From Mesocentrotus franciscanus (taxonomy: Eukaryota; Echinodermata; Echinoidea; Camarodonta; Strongylocentrotidae), in NCBI GenBank assembly GCA_037976565.1, contig CP137683.1, positions 5,356,865 to 5,420,864 of the forward strand: DNA of 64,000 bases. Direction: 5' to 3'. A model generated the notes under the pieces. That model worked only from the letters and a program-made list of their open reading frames with translations, was not told the origin of the DNA and did not search any database. Within the stretch, counting starts at the first letter, position 1. Each line of letters begins with the position of its first letter. Both the position numbers and the translations under genes were made by a program. This document shows, piece after piece, positions 9,545-21,783 of the stretch.

Positions 9545-11215
9545 CTGCGAATTAATTTGTATCCAGACATTGGATTTAATTTAAAACAGCAATTTGAAGA
9601 AGTTTACAAGCAATATTTCATAAATCTTCTAAGAATTATGTTGGACATATTATAAAGGACAAACATTCATGATGGTTATATATTATTGCTATTTGATACA
9701 GTGTAACTATTTTTCATTAAAACTGAAGGCAGAATAAGTGTCCGCCTGTCTGGTCATCAACACCCCCAGGCCCCCTCCCATCATACAAACTTTATAGTTA
9801 CTAGTGTAAAGTTATCAATATTAGTAAAGAATTCCCAATACCACAGAAACTGTCATAATTTCAACAAAGTAGAACCCCTGATTACCCCCCTCCGCCCCCC
9901 CCCCCAAAAAAAAAAGCATCAAAGAACTTTATACATGTAGAATAGATTTTGAATTATTTTGCCAAAATAATAATTTCACCTCAAAAACAGATTCCCAGTT
10001 TAATATTACCCCCTTTTTGATCTAGGGTGCTCTGTCACAGAGAGTAATTTGACAGGAGTCAATGTCGACATAAATTTTCATTCATAACTACAGTACCGGT
10101 ATTAAAGTTTTAACACGCATGCATTCAATGCATGCACGTGCGCTGCACACTATACTATGCATGTAGCTGAACCGGAATATTCCAGTTCAGTGCCACTGCA
10201 CAGGCAAGGCAAATAGTACAAAAAGGTACATGTTGATGTACAGTACATGTATGTAGAGATCCTTTGTTCAAAGTGCGCACGTCAAATGATTATAAACAAA
10301 CCACAATGTCATATCTTCCATATCATAAATAGTCTTAATATTCATAAAAGCTAGAATTCAAATTATCCACTTACATGTACTTTTCCACATGAAGGCACAC
10401 AATGTCCTAAAGGCAAGACCTAACAATGATGATTGGTCCTATTTCTAAGACAGTTTTCCAACAGTTATCAGTCCAAAATCATAATAGCGCTGGCCTGGTA
10501 GAATGATGTCATATTACTCAATGAATTTAATTGACGTCATGTTACATGTAGTTCAAGTCAAGTGTGATGCATCAATGCGCGCGATGGAGGTTCATTCACA
10601 TTATTGTGCACTACTGTAGTACTGTACATGAATAAAAGTGAGCTATTAAATGTACCGTAGCCTATTTATTGAAACTTGGATTTTGTTAGTCTTATTGATT
10701 TCTACAATGAGTTAGTATTTCAAATGATTTCTTTATTTTAATGTAAAAAGATGACCTATAAGTTTTTGCAACTATCACACCCAACTGCAAAGTTAAAGAG
10801 AGAAAGTTTTGAAAGTTTGAAACCATGCATGCACCCATGATAAAATTATGAAAATGTAGGGGTATATACCAATGTCTAAAAATGTATGTTTTCGCTTTGA
10901 GGTTTCCCTGTGTGCCCTTTTTATATATGGGTGCCCCCCACTTTGGAAGACGCTCTGCCGCCCCTGGAATAAGAAAGTGTAAATCTAAGTAATAAATGTA
11001 ATTTTGCGTTGTATGACTTAATAAGTAGGTACTAGTATGAATCTACACTTGAAGTTTAAAATAAGAGGAATGAATGAGACTGTATTTCCAATATATATAC
11101 TTCTGCATATCATTAGTTAATTGGTCATTATCATTTCCTACAGCTACATGTAGGACTGTAGATACACATTCATTTTCACTATCACTAGCTTCCGACCTTT
11201 AACTGTCTAGCTTTA
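9545..11215. repeat. Segmental duplication, unit 1
   Basis: This block matches 11325-14335 in the same orientation. Landmarks are TTGTATCCAGACATT (9557 and 11327), ACCACAGAAACTGTCATAAT (9840 and 11877), CACAATGTCCTAA, the end of the hAT-like element, and ACACATTCATTTTC (about 11165 and 14310). Divergence is substantial, with many indels. A related partial block is at 38500-38960. Confidence 0.8.
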
Positions 11216-12101
11216 ATAGTATTCGCAATAACTGGGCATTAAAAAATACAGAGTTTCATGGCAATTGACCTCTTATGACCTTTGACCTACATGTACATTT
11301 CCCGACCCTGTGTGTCTGGACAGGTTTTGTATCCAGACATTTGATTTAAAACAGCCATTTGAAAAAGTTTATAAGCAATATTTGATAAATCTTCTAAGAA
11401 TTATGCTGGACAATATTATAAAGGACAAACATTCATGATGGTGCGTTATTGTTATTGTTTGTCAAGTGTCAGCCTGTCCGGACACCGAACCCCCTCCCCA
11501 ATTATACATACTGGTACTAGTATCAAGTTTGATGTTCATGCATTGCTCCAACAGCTCTCGAGATATGGCAATAACGCTGCAAAAAACCACTGAATTTAAA
11601 AGAAAAGTGAGTGTGACCTTTATTACTTTTAACCTTTGACCTACCCCTGGAAGCTAATCAGTTTGTCTCCTTATGGTGATACATACATGTATATATGTAA
11701 ATTACTGTAGATCTATTTTCTTTCCAATCATCAGAAAAACCGAGGGCAAATTTTTTGCCAGATTCCGGCAAGAATCGGCTAGTTAATTCACACTTGGGCG
11801 TGCAGCAAGGATTACCGTCTGTGTATGGGGAAGGTTGACAAATTTCAATACATGTATTATTAAACGATTCCCCGTACCACAGAAACTGTCATAATTTCAA
11901 CAAAGTAGAACCACTGATTGTTAATAAGTGGTTCTACCAACAAAAAAAAGCATCAAAGAACTTAAGATTATAGATTTATAATTATTTTGCCAAAATTTAA
12001 TAATGTCACCTCAAAAACGGATTCCCATTTTAATATTGCCCCCTTTTTGATTGAAGGAGGGGGTGCTCTGTCACAGAGTGTAATTTGACAGGAGTCAATT
12101 A

Positions 12102-12522
12102 GGGTGCGTTCAAGCGATTTTTCGAAGCTAGAATCACAAACATGAATCACAATTCAAAACGCCGATACAAAACACGGTTACTGCGGGAGATCGTTCAAGC
12201 GATTTTCCATCAACGATGATTCTCGCTCATTTCAAGCCCACCCAGGAAGAATAGAAATAGGTAGCGATAATATATACCCGGTAATAGATAATGACGTCAT
12301 AGAATCATGATTGAGATCTCCATTCGTTCAAGCGAATTTTAGCGACCGTGATTCTGCAGAATCATGATACAAAACGTATCTTTTTCAGCGTTTCATGTTT
12401 GTGTTTTTAAACACGTTTATTTTTACGACCAACGAAAAATCACTTGAACGCAACCGTGTTTTAAACTAAACGTCTTTGAAAACCGTGATTCTAGGGTGAA
12501 AAAGTGTTGATTGAACGCACCC
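12102..12522. mobile_element. PIF/Harbinger-like MITE with TTA target duplication
   Basis: Starts GGGTGCGTTCAAGCGATTTT and ends, inverted, GGGTGCGTTCAATCAACACT, with TTA at 12099-12101 and 12523-12525. Subterminal AAACACGGTT occurs on both sides. The 3-bp TWA duplication plus GGGTGCGTT-type ends are typical of PIF/Harbinger MITEs. Unit 1 of the duplication (about 10066) lacks it. Its right end shares the AAAACACGGTTGCGT block with the right end of the 23-kb element at 38395. Confidence 0.85.
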
Positions 12523-13329
12523 TTAGTGTATTAAACACAACCAGCAATTTTTTTCAAATGCATCGTGTGCTGCATGCACATGCAGGCAAGGCACTTTAAT
12601 AGTACACATGCATGCACCGGTAGATATCATCATGCATACATGTACATGTATTTATAGATAATAGAGCTACATTATTTATAGTACATGTACCTGTAGAGAC
12701 CTTTGTTCATGTTAACTGCGCACACGTCATATTAAAAACAAACAACACACTGTCATCCTCCATATCATAAATATACACTGTAATCTGGGTAAAAGAAGTC
12801 AAATTATATATCCACTTACATTTCCACATGAATGCACACAATGTCCTAATTTAAAAGCATGACCTTACAATGATTATTGGTCCTAATTCTATGTCAGTTT
12901 TACAAACACTTGCCAGTCCAAAATCTAATAGCGCTGGCCTGGCTAGGCTAGCTCGAATGATGTTTCACGTCATGCATATACAAGTTCAAGTCAAGGTGAT
13001 ATCGATGCGCGCGTTGGAGGTGTTTCATTCACAAAATAATATATTGTGCACTACATGAATACAACTACAAGTGAGCTATATGGTTCCCATTTATTTAAAC
13101 TTGGATTTTGTAAATAGATCTTTAACATATTGAATTCTACAATGAGTAAATGTTGCAAATGGTTTCTTTTTTTTAATGTAAAAAAATAAGCTGATATTAA
13201 TTATAGTGCATCCACACAAAAACATAATACTATCAATTAACTTAATTGGATGTTGGTGTGAAGAAATAAGATTTTTAGGGTGAAAATTGGAAATTTATAT
13301 TATCGCGATATATAAAGAAAACAATTAGT

Positions 13330-13525
13330 GGATAGTGAGGCAATGACGTCTCAGACTCATGAGTTGCCAATTTGTCTCGTGATTTTCAAAGTTTTTCATG
13401 TTATTAAAAATTCATAACTTTCTTATTAGTTATCTGATTTTGCTCAAACTTTTTTTGATTGATTTGTCAGATTTTTTTGCTTTATTGAAAGTAAGTTATT
13501 TTTGGATTGGACTTGTCCTTTAACA
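13330..13525 (-). repeat. Arm of the TTAA-flanked inverted-repeat family
   Basis: Inverted relative to 2466: TTCATAACTTTCTTATTAG then GGATTGGACTTGTCCTTTAA. It is absent from segmental-duplication unit 1, so it inserted after or independently of the duplication. Confidence 0.6.
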
Positions 13526-14374
13526 ATTTTTTTCCAAATGACAAATTATTTCCAAACTTAGCTGATAACTAACGCCTGATACGTATACACAGTGGCGTTT
13601 AATACTGTGGGATGGCACGGGAGGGGGGGTCTTTTCAGTCTTTCGGGGGTCTTTCCAGTCTTTCATGATTATTTGTGCTTAAAAGTAAAACCCATCAGGA
13701 TGTTTTTTTCTCTCATTATAAGATGTTTTTTTTGCACTGCGACCTCACAAATCTTTAAATTATTGCTCGCTTTGCTCACTCGTAAATGAATACTCAGACC
13801 ATCACACCCAACTGCAAAGTAAAGATGCTTAAGCAGCATCTTGGACCATGTAAAATAGAGAAACAAATATTGAAACCACCCATGATAATGTAATCATAAT
13901 TATAAAAATGTAGGAGTATATATACCAATGTCTAAAAATTTATGCTTTCACTTTGAGGTTTTCCTATGTACAGTACATGTACATTACATGTACTATATGT
14001 ACATGTTGGTGCCCTTTTTGTTGGTGCTCCCCCGCCACCACCCTACCCCCACCACTATGGAAGATGGTCCGCCGCCCCTGGAAATAGGAAAGTGTAAATC
14101 CGAACTTACATGTACATGTATATAGATAATAAATATCATTTTGCGTGATATAACTAAATAAATGAAGTATAAATCTACAATTGAGGTAAACAAAAAAAAA
14201 AAGGAATGAATGAGACTGTATCTCCAATATGCTTCTGCATATCTTTAATTAAGTGGTCATCATTCTCTACTGCTAGAACTGTACATACATGTACATGTAC
14301 AGTAGGCCTACACATTCATTTTCGCTATCATCAATCTTATGACTAGTCTACATACATGTACCGGTACTTGTAAG

Positions 14375-15317
14375 CAGGCGCGGATCCACCACGGGGAGGG
14401 GGTTGGGGGAGGGCAGCGTCTTTTTAAGCGTAACCTAGCCATCCTGCAGCTGCATATTAATATTTGAATATTTGCGTTGGTACGGGGTGGGGGAGGGCGT
14501 CTTTTTAAACGTAACCTAGCCATCCTGCAGCTGCATATTAATATTTGAATATTTGCCATGGTACGGTGTGGTGGAGATCAAAATTAAATCGGCCAGATTC
14601 TGGACTAACCAGTACGTCGCAATGATTATGGACAAGTTACGACCTGTGTAGTCATTCCTTTACGGTAAGCCTCCCGATTTTGTCGCAATGTCATTTATTT
14701 TAAGTAAACTTCGCTTTGCACTTGTAATTTTTTATGATATCTCATATTTGATAAAATATCGCATCAGATTATAGGTTCCTATTGAGCCAATCAAATCCAG
14801 CGGTAGGATGGCTAGGTTATGTTAAAAAAAGACGCAGCCCAGCCCCCCACACACATACATGTAGCTGCATCGCTATCCTGGCTGTGTATTAAAACCTGTT
14901 TTATTGATCTCAACATTTCAAACACCACTGTACAAAACTAAACAAATTTCACTCAAAATCGGTACTTTAATGAGTGACATTTGACACCTATATAGCAGTA
15001 AAATACAATTTTTTCAACTCACCGATGTTAGAAAGAATAATTTAAAAATTAAAATTGTGAGTCCACTGTCAAACTTGCTTACAGTTTTATCGGCATGATT
15101 GTGTGCATTTGGGTGTTATAAGTGTATTGACTATATATTCATGTGTGAAATTGCTGCCTATTAGCACATGGTACAGAGCTAGAGGTCCATACGCATTGAC
15201 TCTCTATGCTTTGCTGGAGTGCCCCGGCCCCCGCCCCTCGGCCCCTCCCGCCCCCAATGAGCTTGAATAACGGTTGGCGCGATTTTCAACTACCCCCAGC
15301 CCCTTGATCCGCCACTG
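14375..15317. mobile_element. Element with CAG..CGGATCC ends and an internal 85-bp duplication
   Basis: The left end CAGGCGCGGATCCACC pairs with the right end GATCCGCCACTG. The inner block GCGTCTTTTTAA.CGTAACCTAGCCATCC is tandemly duplicated (14402-14485 and 14488-14560) and recurs inverted at 14811-14840. I found no target duplication, so the boundaries are approximate. Confidence 0.5.
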
Positions 15318-15452
15318 CATGTTTGTGCTTACTTAGGGTGCGTTTATGCTCACTTTTGAAGGCAGAATGAGCGATTTGAAACGCTCATCATAAACGCTCA
15401 TCGTAGGTGTACTGTTTATGCTCCCCTTCGATCTCCGGCTCCTCCCTTACAA

Positions 15453-17540
15453 AAAAAGTGAAGGGTAAATGAAGGGTAATCTGAATGGTGAATGGTAATT
15501 GAAGGGTATTTCAGTGGTAGAGTTTAATACAAAGGGTATCTTAATGGTATTTGAATGATACCATTTGAGTGGTGAAGGGTAAAAAAAAGAAGGGTAAATT
15601 GAAGGGTATTTCAGTGGTAGAGTATAATTCAAAGGGTATCTTAATGGTATTTGAATGATACCATTTGAGTGGTGAAGGGTAAAAAAATGAAGGGTAAATT
15701 GAAGGGTATTTCAGTGGTAGAGTATAATTCAAAGGGTATCTTAATGGTATTTGAATGATACCATTTGAGTGGTGAAGGGTAAAAAAATGTAGGGTAAATT
15801 GAAGGGTATTTCAGTGGTAGAGTGTAATTCAAAGGGTATCTTAATGGTATTTGAATGATACCATTTGAGTGGTGAAGGGTAAAAAAATGAAGGGTAAATT
15901 GAAGGGTATTTCAGTGGTAGAGTATAATTCAAAGGGTATCTTAATGGTATTTGAATGATACCATTTGAGTGGTGAAGGGTAAAACAAAATGAAGGGTAAA
16001 TTGAAGGGTATTTCAGTGGTAGAGTATAATTCAAAGGGTATCTTAATGGTATTTGAATGATACCATTTGAGTGGTGAAGGGTAAAAAAATGAAGGGTACA
16101 TTGAAGGGTATTTCAGTGGTAGAGTGTAATTCAAAGGGTATCTTAATGGTATTTGAATGATACCATTTGAGTGGTGAAGGGTAAAAAATGAAGGGTAAAT
16201 TGAAGGGTATTTCAGTGGTAGAGTGTAATTCAAAGGGTATCTTAATGGTATTTGAATGATACCATTTGAGTGGTGAAGGGTAAAAAAATGAAGGGTAAAT
16301 TGAAGGGTATTTCAGTGGTAGAGTGTAATTCAAAGGGTATCTTAATGGTATTTGAATGATACCATTTGAGTGGTGAAGGGTAAAAAAAAAGAAGGGCAAG
16401 TATGAAGGGTATTTCAGTGGTAGAGTGTAATCAAAGGGTATCTCAATGGTATTTGAATGATACCATTTGACTAATTTGAGTGGTAAACAATAGATGAAGG
16501 GTAAATGAAAGGTAATCTGAATGGTGAATGGTAGTTGAAGGGTATTTCAGTGGTAGAGTATATAACTCAAAGGGTATCTTAATGGTATTTGAATGATACC
16601 ATTTGAGTGGTGAAGGGTAAAAAAAAATGAAGGGTAAATTGAAGGGTATTTCAGTGGTAGAGTGTATCTTAATGGTATTTGAATGATACCATTTGAGTGG
16701 TGAACGGTAAAAAAAAATGAAGGGTAAATTGAAGGGTATTTCAGTGGTAGAGTGTAATTCAAAGGGTATCTTAATGGTATTTGAATGATACCATTTGAGT
16801 GGTGAAGGGTAAAAAAATGAAGGGTTAATTGAAGGGTATTTCAGTGGTAGAGTGTAATTCAAAGGGTATCTTAATGGTATTTGAATGATACCATTTGAGT
16901 GGTGAAGGGTAAAAAAATGAAGGGTAAATTGAAGGGTATTTCAGTGGTAGAGTGTAATTCAAAGGGTATCTTAATGGTATTTGAATGATACCATTTGAGT
17001 GGTGAAGGGTAAAAAAAAAGGGTAAATATGAAGGGTATTTCAGTGGTAGAGTGTAATCAAAGGGTATCTCAATGGTATTTGAATGATACCATTTGACTAA
17101 TTTGAGTGGTGAAGGGTAAACAATAGATGAAGGGTAAATGAAAGGTAATCTCAATGGTGAATGGTATTTGAAGGGTATTTCAGTGGTAGAGTATATAACT
17201 CAAAGGGTATCTTAATGGTATTTGAATTATACCATTTGAGTGGTGAAGGGTTAAAAAGAATGAAGGGTAAATGAAAGGTAATCTGAATGGTGACTGGGTA
17301 TTTGAAGGGTATTTCAGTGGTAAAGTTTAATACAAAGGGTATCTTAATGGTATTTGAATGATACAATTTGAGTGGTGAAGGGTAAACAAAATGAAGGGTG
17401 AATGAAGGGTAATCTGAATGGTGAATGGTATTTGAATTACAACATTTGAGTGGTGAAGGGTAGGCCTACCAAAAAATGAAGGGTAACTGAAGGGTAATCT
17501 GAATGGTGAATGGTATTTGAAGTGTATTTCAGTGGTAGAT
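15453..17540. repeat. 100-bp satellite array, left subterminal
   Basis: About 20 units. The core run 15541-16380 has an exact 100-bp period. Each unit contains GAAGGGTAAA, TTTCAGTGGTAGAGT, CAAAGGGTATCTTAATGG and a short hairpin AATGGTAT-(7 nt)-ATACCATT. Later units are rearranged. Minus-strand open frames (for example YPSIYPSFFYPSPLKWYHSN repeats) exist only because the period keeps one frame open. The array starts just inside the left terminus of the giant element. Confidence 0.95.
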
Positions 17541-17699
17541 TATAAACTTAATGGCCCGAATTCACAAAGGAGAATTATAGACAAACCTTATAAACTCTCT
17601 AAATTTCTAGGACTTAAACTTTAAATCCATTTTGAGACTTAAAACATTTCGACTTAATTAATTTATATAAATCCTTGAGAGACTTTATACGGTAAACTT

Positions 17700-17854
17700 C
17701 CTGCCAATCAAGATGGCCCGTACCGTAGATAACGTCACGCAATATAAAATTTCAACGAATCAGATCTCACAATCGCGCGCGTACCGTTGATACTGTACTG
17801 CATGGTCGCGCCATCTTCGAACGTGCATTGCGAGTGTCTTGAAAGAATCAAGTA
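17700..17854 (+). promoter_or_regulatory. Promoter-like region upstream of exon 17855-17912
   Basis: A local GC rise against AT-rich surroundings. It holds CAAGATGGC (17709-17717; YY1-like), ACGTCACG (17731-17738; CRE-like), TATAAAA (17743-17749), and a second inverted GCGCCATCTT near 17810. These matches are seen by eye only, and no start site is known. The order suggests a TATA about 110 bp before the ATG. Confidence 0.4.
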
Positions 17855-17912
17855 ATGGACGATTTTCTTCGAGGAATAGATCTGGATAGGAAAGTCATCG
17901 AGCTCCTAAAAG
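17855..17912 (+). CDS. First coding exon, SAMD3-like family (candidate)
   Basis: ATG to the donor AAAAG|GTAAGC gives MDDFLRGIDLDRKVIELLK plus one base (phase 1). As I remember the family, SAMD3-like proteins of fish and invertebrates often open with an acidic-start alpha helix of this kind leading into a SAM domain. That recollection fits the pseudogene exons downstream (21784-23450) but is not proof. The next exon was not found. Scanning 17913-21783 showed no acceptor followed by a SAM-like frame. The exon may belong to the same decayed gene, or to a captured 5' end. Confidence 0.45.
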
Positions 17913-18902
17913 GTAAGCATCATGACGTATGAATACTGAAGAAGATTTCTGGTAAATTTTTGTTTGAAAGTTTATTGCCGATGATAACAAAATTAGCTGG
18001 AGAACTTGTCGAATTTGAAGTTGGCCGTTCGAGGTCTTGCGAATGGCATAGGGCACGCCGTAGCCCAGCCGGCCAGCCGGCCGCCCAGCATAGCGCGTAT
18101 ATAACCATTAACTGTAGTCTGTATAGTCTACAGTGTAGGCCTACATGTAGACTATGTAGTATGTATAATGTACATAGATTTCTAGGACGGGGTTGTAATT
18201 TGTATTTCCAAACACTTACCTTTAGTTAATACTTCCTAAATATGAAAGCTCAAAAGCAGCACAAGACCTCAACCATGATGGACCTACTATTACTAAGATT
18301 AAGAAGGTCCATGCCTCAGATCAACCCTGGGCTGTACTAGGCCTACTACTACTAGCCTATTCCTGTAGAAACTGCAGTAGATCTAGGCCTAGTCTAATCA
18401 GTAATCTATGCTGTAGTGTAACATAAAAACTTGATGAATTTGTCATACAATTACGAGTCAATACCCTAACGGGCCTAAGTAGGCCTACTACTAGGTCTAC
18501 TTCTACTAGACTATTAATACTAGATCTAGACTAAGCCTAAAAAAGTAAGGGCTAGAGTCTTAGAGATCTAAATTAATAATTTACATGCGAGTCTGAAATG
18601 AAATATTTGCGAAATTGAAAACAAACCCTTGCAATTTCGTTATCAAATCTGTACTGTGACCATATACATGTACCGTACGGTGTAATGTCAATTGGAAAAG
18701 TCACACATAGGCCTAGATCTAAATGAATTAGGAAATAGGCCTAGATCTAGTCTAGGTCTAGCCTACTACCCCACTGCACTCGCAAGAGATGCGTTGAATT
18801 GCACGTTGCAAATCGAACTGTGCTGTACTAAACTAACTAGATCTAGATCTAGATCTACATGTACTACTACTAGGTCTAGGGTCATTCAATCCAGAGAAAA
18901 TT
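17913..18902. other. Unassigned DNA, intron-like
   Basis: Begins with the splice donor of the preceding exon. It is rich in AGGCCTA, CTAGATCTAG and TACTACTAG short palindromic phrases. I see no exon or element boundary. Confidence 0.5.
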
Positions 18903-19385
18903 CAGGCGCGTAGCCAGGGGGGGGGGGGGGTAGGGGCGGTCGCCTCCAAAAAACGCCGGCAAAACCAAATAAAGAGAGAGAAGAGAAAAAAGTAAAGAGG
19001 ACGTAGGAAGAAAAAGGAGCTGACGAAACATTTTTGAAAATTCAGACAAGGATTATCATTAAGATAAGAGTCGAGAACGGTACAACGAAACGTCTTCTTT
19101 CTCTAAACTAATAATTTAATGAAACGTCAAAGCTGAATGCAGATATGGATTAAGAGTCGAGAGCGTATAATATAGTCTACAACAAATCGTCTTCTTTCTC
19201 TAATAATTTAATGAAACGTCAAAGCTTCGCTCTGGAGGGGGGAAACTGAATTCAGACACGGATTAAGGATTAAGATTTCTCTAATAATTTAATGAAATGT
19301 CAAGGCTTCCCCTCCTTGCACCCTCCCCCCTAGGGAATGCGCTCGGTCGCTTTGCGTGCTAACTACCACCCCCCTACATGCCTGA
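18903..19385. repeat. Dispersed repeat with CAGGC..GTAG ends
   Basis: The left end CAGGCGCGTAGCCAGGGG faces the right end CCCCCCTACATGCCTG (inverted CAGGCATGTAGGGGGG). Inside, TAATTTAATGAAACGTCAAAGCTT is repeated three times. A related left end is at 43034-43265 (CAGGCACGTAGCCAGGGG, same AAACGCCGGC and GAAGAAAAAGGAGC phrases). No clear target duplication. Confidence 0.55.
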
Positions 19386-19811
19386 CAACATTTGTATTTT
19401 TAGTTGATGCTGTGATACTAAAAGTTAAAACTTAGTTAATTATAAAACCACGTCAAGAATCAAATATTTTTTCATCAGATGCAAGCCATTTTTAGGACTT
19501 TTAAAATTTTAAGTTAAACATTTAAACTCTAATTATAAATAAATGTGGGTGTACATGTATAGACTATAGTGTATACATGTATGTTCTGATGTAACCATTT
19601 TTAAATTCTAGAGTCACTGAAATGATGAATTATCACTACAAGTCTACAGTGGTCAAAATATGTAATGATTGTCAAAAAATTCTTACTTTGAAGGTTTCTT
19701 TAGTAGATATTGACTCAAAATTGAACATTTTTCTTGGCAAATTTTTATATAGAAGTGGCATATATTGAAACTTTTTTTAATGAGGACTTACACTCCTAGT
19801 CCTATTTGCCT

Positions 19812-20150
19812 TTAAAGGTATAGACCAGTTTTGGAAACGCCCCCCTCTCAAAATATGAAATGGAAGCTCTCATTACCAATCATGTGAAAGAATATGTTTT
19901 GACTAATACATGATGATACAAATTTTGCCGGGAAACCGCCTACTAATTGATATATTTGGTAAATTATTATATCTATTTGGACCAGATAGATATTGCGCAC
20001 GTGTCGCGTAGTCCCATATACATCTTTCTGTGTACAGTGCTTGTAACTTTACCAAGACTGGGCCAAATTTCTTATCATTTTGATGATTCCAGAACCTTGC
20101 AGTACACACCAATAATTATATGCTAGATGATCAACCTTTTCTGATCGAAT
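19812..20150. repeat. Dispersed repeat (CTTTAAAGGTATAGACC family)
   Basis: Its two ends recur, inverted, at 57930-58070 and 59735-59787: GGTTGATCATCTAGCATATA, ATGATAAGAAATTTGGCCCA and ACTGGTCTATACCTTTAAAG. Here it is about 340 bp and continuous. In the other copy the two ends are separated by 1.65 kb. Confidence 0.75.
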
Positions 20151-21783
20151 TTATTTATTTGTTTGTTTAACTATTCATTGCTTTATTTATCAATTGTTTT
20201 ATTTGTTCATTTTTTTTAATTTAATTTATTTGTTATTGGTTTGTTTGTTCTCAAAATCAACACCAACCACCTCCTTGCACAAATGTAAGCTAGCAACTAT
20301 ACCTGGAGCTTGATTTAACTGTTCACATGCACCCTTTGGATACTGATCAGAGGCATGTTGGATGTGCTGACTCCAGTATTTATTTTCTTAACACACAATT
20401 TTACCCTAGAGGGCAAGTGATTGGACCTACCAGGGTCTGGTCACCAGTAGCCTACCGGTACCTCATAATAATTAAAAGTACGCAAATGGGATGGAAAAAT
20501 TATGATGAATGCTACAAAGTAAGACAATGTTTGTGATTTAAATTTACCTAGTCTCTCAATTGTAACCACATTTTTTTCTTACTTACCTGTCTTTACATTT
20601 TCTACATTAGCCATATAAAAGAATTAATAGAGAAGAAATTATCTTGAGTATTCTCAGTATTATGAGAGTATAAAATCAAAAAGGTAAAAAAATATATATA
20701 TAAATATGAAATCTCCTATTAGTTAAGTTCTATATTTGTTCAACACAAGATGATGTGCGGGCCACACACCGCATTTCTCAATTCTGTTGAGAGGTTGAAC
20801 AATGCAGTTGCACTTTCCATTTTCCCCTTTTGAAATCTCCCTTTGTATTGATTTTTTAAAGGTTGAGTGGCTGAAGTATGCATGTCAACATTTTAATTTT
20901 GTTTTTGTTCGTCTAGCAATTGGGGTTCTACGGCCCCATTCCTAATTCTCCTTAAAGGAAGGAACCAGGGGCAGGTTGGGATAGTGGGGATGGGTCTGTA
21001 ATCAACCCTCTAACCCTGCTAGATGCTGTAATGGAAATATAGACCACCAATTTTATTAAAAGAAAAAGGAAAAAAATTACGCTCTGACAAATTACCAGAG
21101 ACAACAGTTTACAGTTAATACTTCTATTATTTTTTATTTCTCGTGGGTGAGCCCATATCATTTATAACAAGTTGAGGATATATACACAGATACATTGTAC
21201 TCCTTTTTCCTTGCAAAAATACTTCTGGTACCCATTATTAATTTAGCTTATCTATTCTTACTGCTGCAACTGAAATACTTGCAGTAACCCCAGTTCACCC
21301 CAGTTCACCCTCATTAAAGCCTGGTCCTTGTACTTTCTCTTTGTCGCTCTCACCCCTTTTGAAGCTAGGTTATTTTACTGTTTCTTAATAAATTTCTTTA
21401 AATACAGTAATACATTAAGTCCCTCCTCCTGAACTTCCTCGGACCCTGAATGTTCCCACTGCCTAACTATATTCCTCAAAAATAGACAGGAGCAAATTGC
21501 TGTAAGAAGCGCTCAGAGTTCCTGAAAGTATAAGACATATTTCACTATTTCTTGTACTTTTGTAATTCCATGGGCATGGAATTAAGGGACCAGCTTTACA
21601 AAAAGGATTAAAAAAAAACAACACAATGCAGTCTTTCATAATAGCACTTACATTGATGTTGCATGATAAATAGATCATTTCCACGGCAGCCCACAAAGCG
21701 GTATTGCAGGGGTATTGATCAACTTTCTAGTTCTTTCTAATTCTAGTTTTGAATACACATAATTTTCGCTGCTTAATTTCTAG

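Larger units (their letters stand above)
6716..10966. mobile_element. 4.2-kb hAT-like composite non-autonomous element
   Basis: The left end CATAGGCGGCGCTTCCGACAAAGTG matches the inverted right end CAGGGGCGGCAGAGCGTCTTCC...AAAGTG (10930-10966). The flanks GAAATAAG (left) and GAATAAGA (right) look like an 8-bp duplication that lost one A. Inside are many degenerate 30-35 bp phrases of the type GATAAGTGCCCCTTTT (6735-6880, 8655-9260). A second element is nested at 6914-8653. A block shared with the downstream duplicate occupies much of the right half. Equivalent right ends occur at about 14080, 40728 and 44757. No transposase frame. Confidence 0.65.
11325..14335. repeat. Segmental duplication, unit 2, enlarged by insertions
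   Basis: It is longer than unit 1 because it contains a Harbinger-like MITE (12102-12522), an arm of a TTAA-flanked element (13330-13525) and extra flanking sequence. The right end of a hAT-like element occurs at about 14044-14080 (TGGAAGATGGTCCGCCGCCCC). Comparison with unit 1 gives the pre-insertion state for the MITE. Confidence 0.8.

Noticed and set aside
15447..17366. Tyr/Pro/Ser repeat proteins on the minus strand
   Set aside because: Product of the 100-bp satellite. Overlapping frames give the same peptide and no codon bias is seen.
19399..19440. Second exon for MDDFLRGIDLDRK (acceptor TTTTTAG at about 19403)
   Set aside because: It gives only about ten codons, to a stop, and no SAM-like sequence.
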